From: Candidatus Aerophobota bacterium | GTDB lineage: Bacteria > Aerophobota > Aerophobia > Aerophobales > Aerophobaceae | Direction: 5' to 3' | DNA: 16,402 nt | Assembly: GCA_030672545.1 (NCBI GenBank) | Contig: DAOVGF010000013.1 | Location: 1 to 16,402, forward strand | Shown: in pieces, positions 14,115 through 16,402 of the stretch | Position numbering within the stretch: position 1 is the first letter of the stretch | How the letters are laid out: every line of letters begins with the position of its first letter | The notes under the pieces: generated by a model | The model's database searches: none | What the model was told of the DNA's origin: nothing | What the model saw: only the letters and a program-made list of their open reading frames with translations | Program-made: the position numbers and the translations under genes

Positions 14115-14971
14115 TTTTTGTACACCTTCCATATGGCGGTCATAAATGCTACCGTAGCTATGAGCATCAAAAGTGATATACAGGAAGCATAAGAAATCCT
14201 TCCCGATATACCAATACCGGCCTGGTATGCGTATAAATCTAATGTTTCGGTAGAGATACCCGGTCCTCCTTTGGTCAAAACATAGATGAGATCAAAGGAT
14301 CTCAATGATTCCACCATTTTGACAAAAGTCAGGCTAACTATTTGGGGTACTACCATGGGGAGGGTTATATATCTGTGAAGTTGCCAGGGACCCACGCCGT
14401 CGATTAAGGCTGCTTCAGTAGGTTCTTCGGGCAAGGACTCTAACAGGTTTAAAATAAGTACAGCCAAAAGCAATCCCCATTGCCATATATCAATTATGGC
14501 AACAGAAAAAAGAGCTAAATGTCTATTACTCAGAAACTCCACTGGACCAATACCTACCCAGCCCAAAAAGTAGTTAAATACACCCAGGACAGGTGAATAC
14601 ATCAGTCTCCATACATAGGCCGCTGACACCCGGGGAAGAACGACGGGTAAAATGAGAGCTAAGGTGAGGACGGCCTTAAGTTTGTCTCCCATCTTTTTGT
14701 ACAAAGCTAAAGCTAAAGCTATTCCCAATAACAGCGAACCAGAAACGGTTACTCCTTCCCAAATAAAGGAGATTTTTAAAGAATTCCAAAATCGGCGATC
14801 TCCAGCTAATTTGCTGAAGTTTTGCAGTCCAATAAATCTTGCCGTCGGGTACCTGAGAACCCGGTTATGGAGAGACAGATTAACCGCCTCGATAAGAGGA
14901 AAAATGGATACCATCAGTAATACCAAAACTGCGGGTAAGAGAAAAAGAAAGAAAACTTGCCGTCGGGTCAT
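14099..14971 (-). CDS. ABC sugar-type transporter permease, MalF/UgpA class (importer 2)
   Basis: This is the first permease of importer 2. The N-terminus MTRRQVFFLFLLPAVLVLLMVSIFPLIEAVNLSLHN is a basic stub and first membrane span, followed by the FIGLQNF motif common in UgpA-type subunits. The EAA loop is EAALIDGVGPWQLHRYITLPMVVPQ (186-192 core with Gly192), and LTKGGPGISTETL is the family's TxGGP..sT segment. It has 290 residues. The ATG has AGGAGA about 8 bases upstream. It is transcribed after the binding-protein gene across a 207-base gap with a terminator-like hairpin. No ATPase gene is nearby. Confidence 0.94.
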   Translation of the reverse strand: MTRRQVFFLFLLPAVLVLLMVSIFPLIEAVNLSLHNRVLRYPTARFIGLQNFSKLAGDRRFWNSLKISFIWEGVTVSGSLLLGIALALALYKKMGDKLKAVLTLALILPVVLPRVSAAYVWRLMYSPVLGVFNYFLGWVGIGPVEFLSNRHLALFSVAIIDIWQWGLLLAVLILNLLESLPEEPTEAALIDGVGPWQLHRYITLPMVVPQIVSLTFVKMVESLRSFDLIYVLTKGGPGISTETLDLYAYQAGIGISGRISYASCISLLMLIATVAFMTAIWKVYKKWSFA

Positions 14972-15044
14972 TATTACTATCTCCTAAATTAACCTAAGTA
15001 AGGAGGCTTTATTTCGTTAGGGGTGAAGTTATCCCCTGGGGTAG

Positions 15045-15062
15045 GGGAGGTTTTAACCTCCC
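15045..15062. repeat. Small hairpin GGGAGGTT-TT-AACCTCCC
   Basis: A perfect 8-bp stem with a 2-base centre is preceded by GTAGG, as in the hairpin at 3754-3777. ACTTTTTG follows on the plus strand, which looks terminator-like in that direction, but no plus-strand gene ends here. It is probably a relative of the intergenic palindrome family. Confidence 0.55.
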
Positions 15063-15081
15063 ACTTTTTGATAATTACGTA

Positions 15082-15132
15082 AAACAAGGCATCCTCATTA
15101 CTCAATTCGGACGGAAGGAGGATGCCTTGTTT
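15082..15132 (-). terminator. 15-bp perfect stem-loop between binding protein and permeases (attenuator/terminator)
   Basis: AAACAAGGCATCCTC (15082-15096) and its exact complement (15118-15132) close a 21-base loop. Read leftward, the stem ends GCCTTGTTTT, with the U-run pairing to the A-rich foot, as in intrinsic terminators. It begins about 46 bases past the binding-protein stop. Partial termination here would give more binding protein than permease. Confidence 0.7.
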
Positions 15133-15178
15133 ATCTACTATCGGAAAACCTCGTTTTTCTTCAAATTTAACTTTTTCT

Positions 15179-16402
15179 TTATCTTTCTCTGGCCAGAACT
15201 TCGGCAGCGTAATCTACTGCTTCATCCAGGGCAGCCTGGATGTCTGTTCGTGCTCCGGTGAATAATTCCTCCAATATAATTCCCAGCATGTCACCTATCT
15301 CCGGCCATTCCGGTCTTCGCATGATGGTAATGGTGGTTACCGCCGCTCTTTTCCCTAATGCTTTTATAAGAAACGGAGGGATGGCCTTGGCCATCTGAGG
15401 GCTACGAAGAGTACTCTCTCTGGCGTAGGAAGTAGTTACTCCATTCTCAACTCTTTGGATCTCCATCTGCTTGCTGGTTGCCCAGGCTATAAAGAGAGCC
15501 GCGGCTTGTCGGACTTCCTCTGTCTTGCACCCGGGGGCAGATATTCCCAGGCCATGAGAACATCCGGCAGAAACTAAGGGAGCGGGAGGAGCAGTGTAGC
15601 CTATTTTCCCCACCACGTTAGATTTTTCAGGATCCTCACACCAATCATAGAAGACATCCGCATCTATGAAGAAAGTTACCTTTCCTGCTCTAAAGGCTTC
15701 TATGCAGTCTCCCCATGAGAAAGTACCACAACCCGGAGGAGCATACTTAAGCATTTCCAGGTAGTACTCGGTTGCCTCAATAGCTGGGGGCGAATTAAAT
15801 ATGGGTTTGTTTCCCTCCAACCATTGGCCGCCAAAACCCTTGAAAAAAGGAGCCCATCTCCACACATTCATTCCTGATCCCCGCAGACAGCGGGTTACGG
15901 TTCCATAGAGAGTGGGAGGATTATTTGTTTTCTGGATAGAATCCATGAGTTCGTCGAGAGTTGTGGGAAGCAATAGGCCGGATTCTATCAGAATATCTTT
16001 TCTGTACATAAAGAAATCACCCGCACCCAATGTGGGAGCAAAATAAGGTATACCTTCGTAACTGGCAATTTCCACCCAGGCTTTCATAAAATCGTCGAAG
16101 TCGTACTCCGTCGGATAGTAGTCCAGTAGGGGAAGTACCCATCCTGCGGAAGCAAACTCAGCCACATTAGCCTCATCCAGGTAGTATACCTGGTAGGAGC
16201 CGGTTCGAGTGGAGGCATCCAGTCTTTCTTTCGATCTCCGCTCTAACTCGGATAGATACTTGATGCGGACATCTATTCCGGTTTCCTTCTCAAATTCGGG
16301 TAGATATTTATCTAATACGTTCCATTCCGGCCGGGGCTGGGAAATAACGTTAATCACCGTACCCTCATAAGGTTTGGCGGCATATCCCCAACTGGCTAAG
16401 CT
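15179..16402 (-). CDS. Extracellular solute-binding protein (importer 2), N-terminus beyond the right edge
   Basis: This is the receptor of the second importer. The reading frame stays open to the window end (SLASWGYAAKPYEGTVINV...), so the GTG at 16357 is internal and the signal peptide lies outside. The family pattern is clear: ISQPRPEWNVLDKYLPEFEKETGIDVRIKYL, the RTGSYQVYYLDEANVAEFASAGWVLPLLDY segment, the IPYFAPTLGAGDFFMYRKDIL segment and FRAGKVTFFIDADVF, all typical of family 1 binding proteins. About 407 residues are visible. The ligand region has many aromatic residues (MNVWRWAPFFKGFGGQW). It is little like the importer 1 receptor, suggesting a different substrate. The stop is followed by a terminator-like stem-loop and then the two permease genes. 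Confidence 0.9.
   Translation of the reverse strand, partial: SLASWGYAAKPYEGTVINVISQPRPEWNVLDKYLPEFEKETGIDVRIKYLSELERRSKERLDASTRTGSYQVYYLDEANVAEFASAGWVLPLLDYYPTEYDFDDFMKAWVEIASYEGIPYFAPTLGAGDFFMYRKDILIESGLLLPTTLDELMDSIQKTNNPPTLYGTVTRCLRGSGMNVWRWAPFFKGFGGQWLEGNKPIFNSPPAIEATEYYLEMLKYAPPGCGTFSWGDCIEAFRAGKVTFFIDADVFYDWCEDPEKSNVVGKIGYTAPPAPLVSAGCSHGLGISAPGCKTEEVRQAAALFIAWATSKQMEIQRVENGVTTSYARESTLRSPQMAKAIPPFLIKALGKRAAVTTITIMRRPEWPEIGDMLGIILEELFTGARTDIQAALDEAVDYAAEVLARER

Overview
The window looks like a chromosomal piece of an uncultured anaerobic bacterium. UvrB, a TTGACA/TATAAT-type promoter architecture and strong Shine-Dalgarno sites indicate Bacteria. A V/A-type ATPase proteolipid with a complete Na+-site signature, an indolepyruvate:ferredoxin oxidoreductase subunit, a DUF4416 protein and a TalC-type transaldolase point to an anaerobic, ferredoxin-based metabolism. 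Gene content and the small palindromic intergenic repeats resemble candidate-phylum genomes of the Omnitrophota or Aerophobota kind, but the phylum cannot be named from this sequence alone.

Left part (1-5034, all minus strand): reading in the direction of transcription, a DUF4416 gene overlaps iorB by four bases (ATGA). A repeat-rich gap follows, then a TalC-like transaldolase with an extra segment of about 64 residues, then uvrB, then the V-type ATPase c-ring gene ntpK, which runs off the left edge. A divergent control region (about 5103-5362) separates this block from the right part. It has one recognisable sigma70-type promoter in each direction and two perfect 14-bp palindromes.

Right part, plus strand (5363-13271): an IclR-family regulator is followed by a co-oriented catabolic cluster. 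The cluster holds a sulfatase-superfamily hydrolase with Thr at the position normally held by the formylglycine precursor, a UroD-fold (MtaA/CmuA-like) protein, two sugar-type ABC permeases, a solute-binding protein, a strong stem-loop, a palindromic repeat and a second, divergent UroD-fold protein. Right part, minus strand (13296-16402): a second ABC importer converges on the first. Transcribed leftward it consists of a solute-binding protein (N-terminus beyond the right edge), an intergenic terminator/attenuator hairpin, and two overlapping permease genes. Neither importer has its own ATPase in the window, so a shared MsmK/UgpC-type ATPase elsewhere is likely.

The working model is that an IclR-controlled locus imports carbohydrate-like or substituted organic compounds through two binding-protein systems. 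A non-canonical alkaline-phosphatase-superfamily hydrolase and two UroD-fold, methyltransferase-like enzymes with unusual metal-ligand motifs would then process them. The substrate cannot be read from the sequence. The most distinctive features are the Thr-type 'sulfatase', the two divergent UroD-fold proteins, and a family of GGTAG-bounded double-hairpin repeats. One repeat copy is flanked by a 15-bp direct repeat that contains the ribosome-binding site of the next gene.
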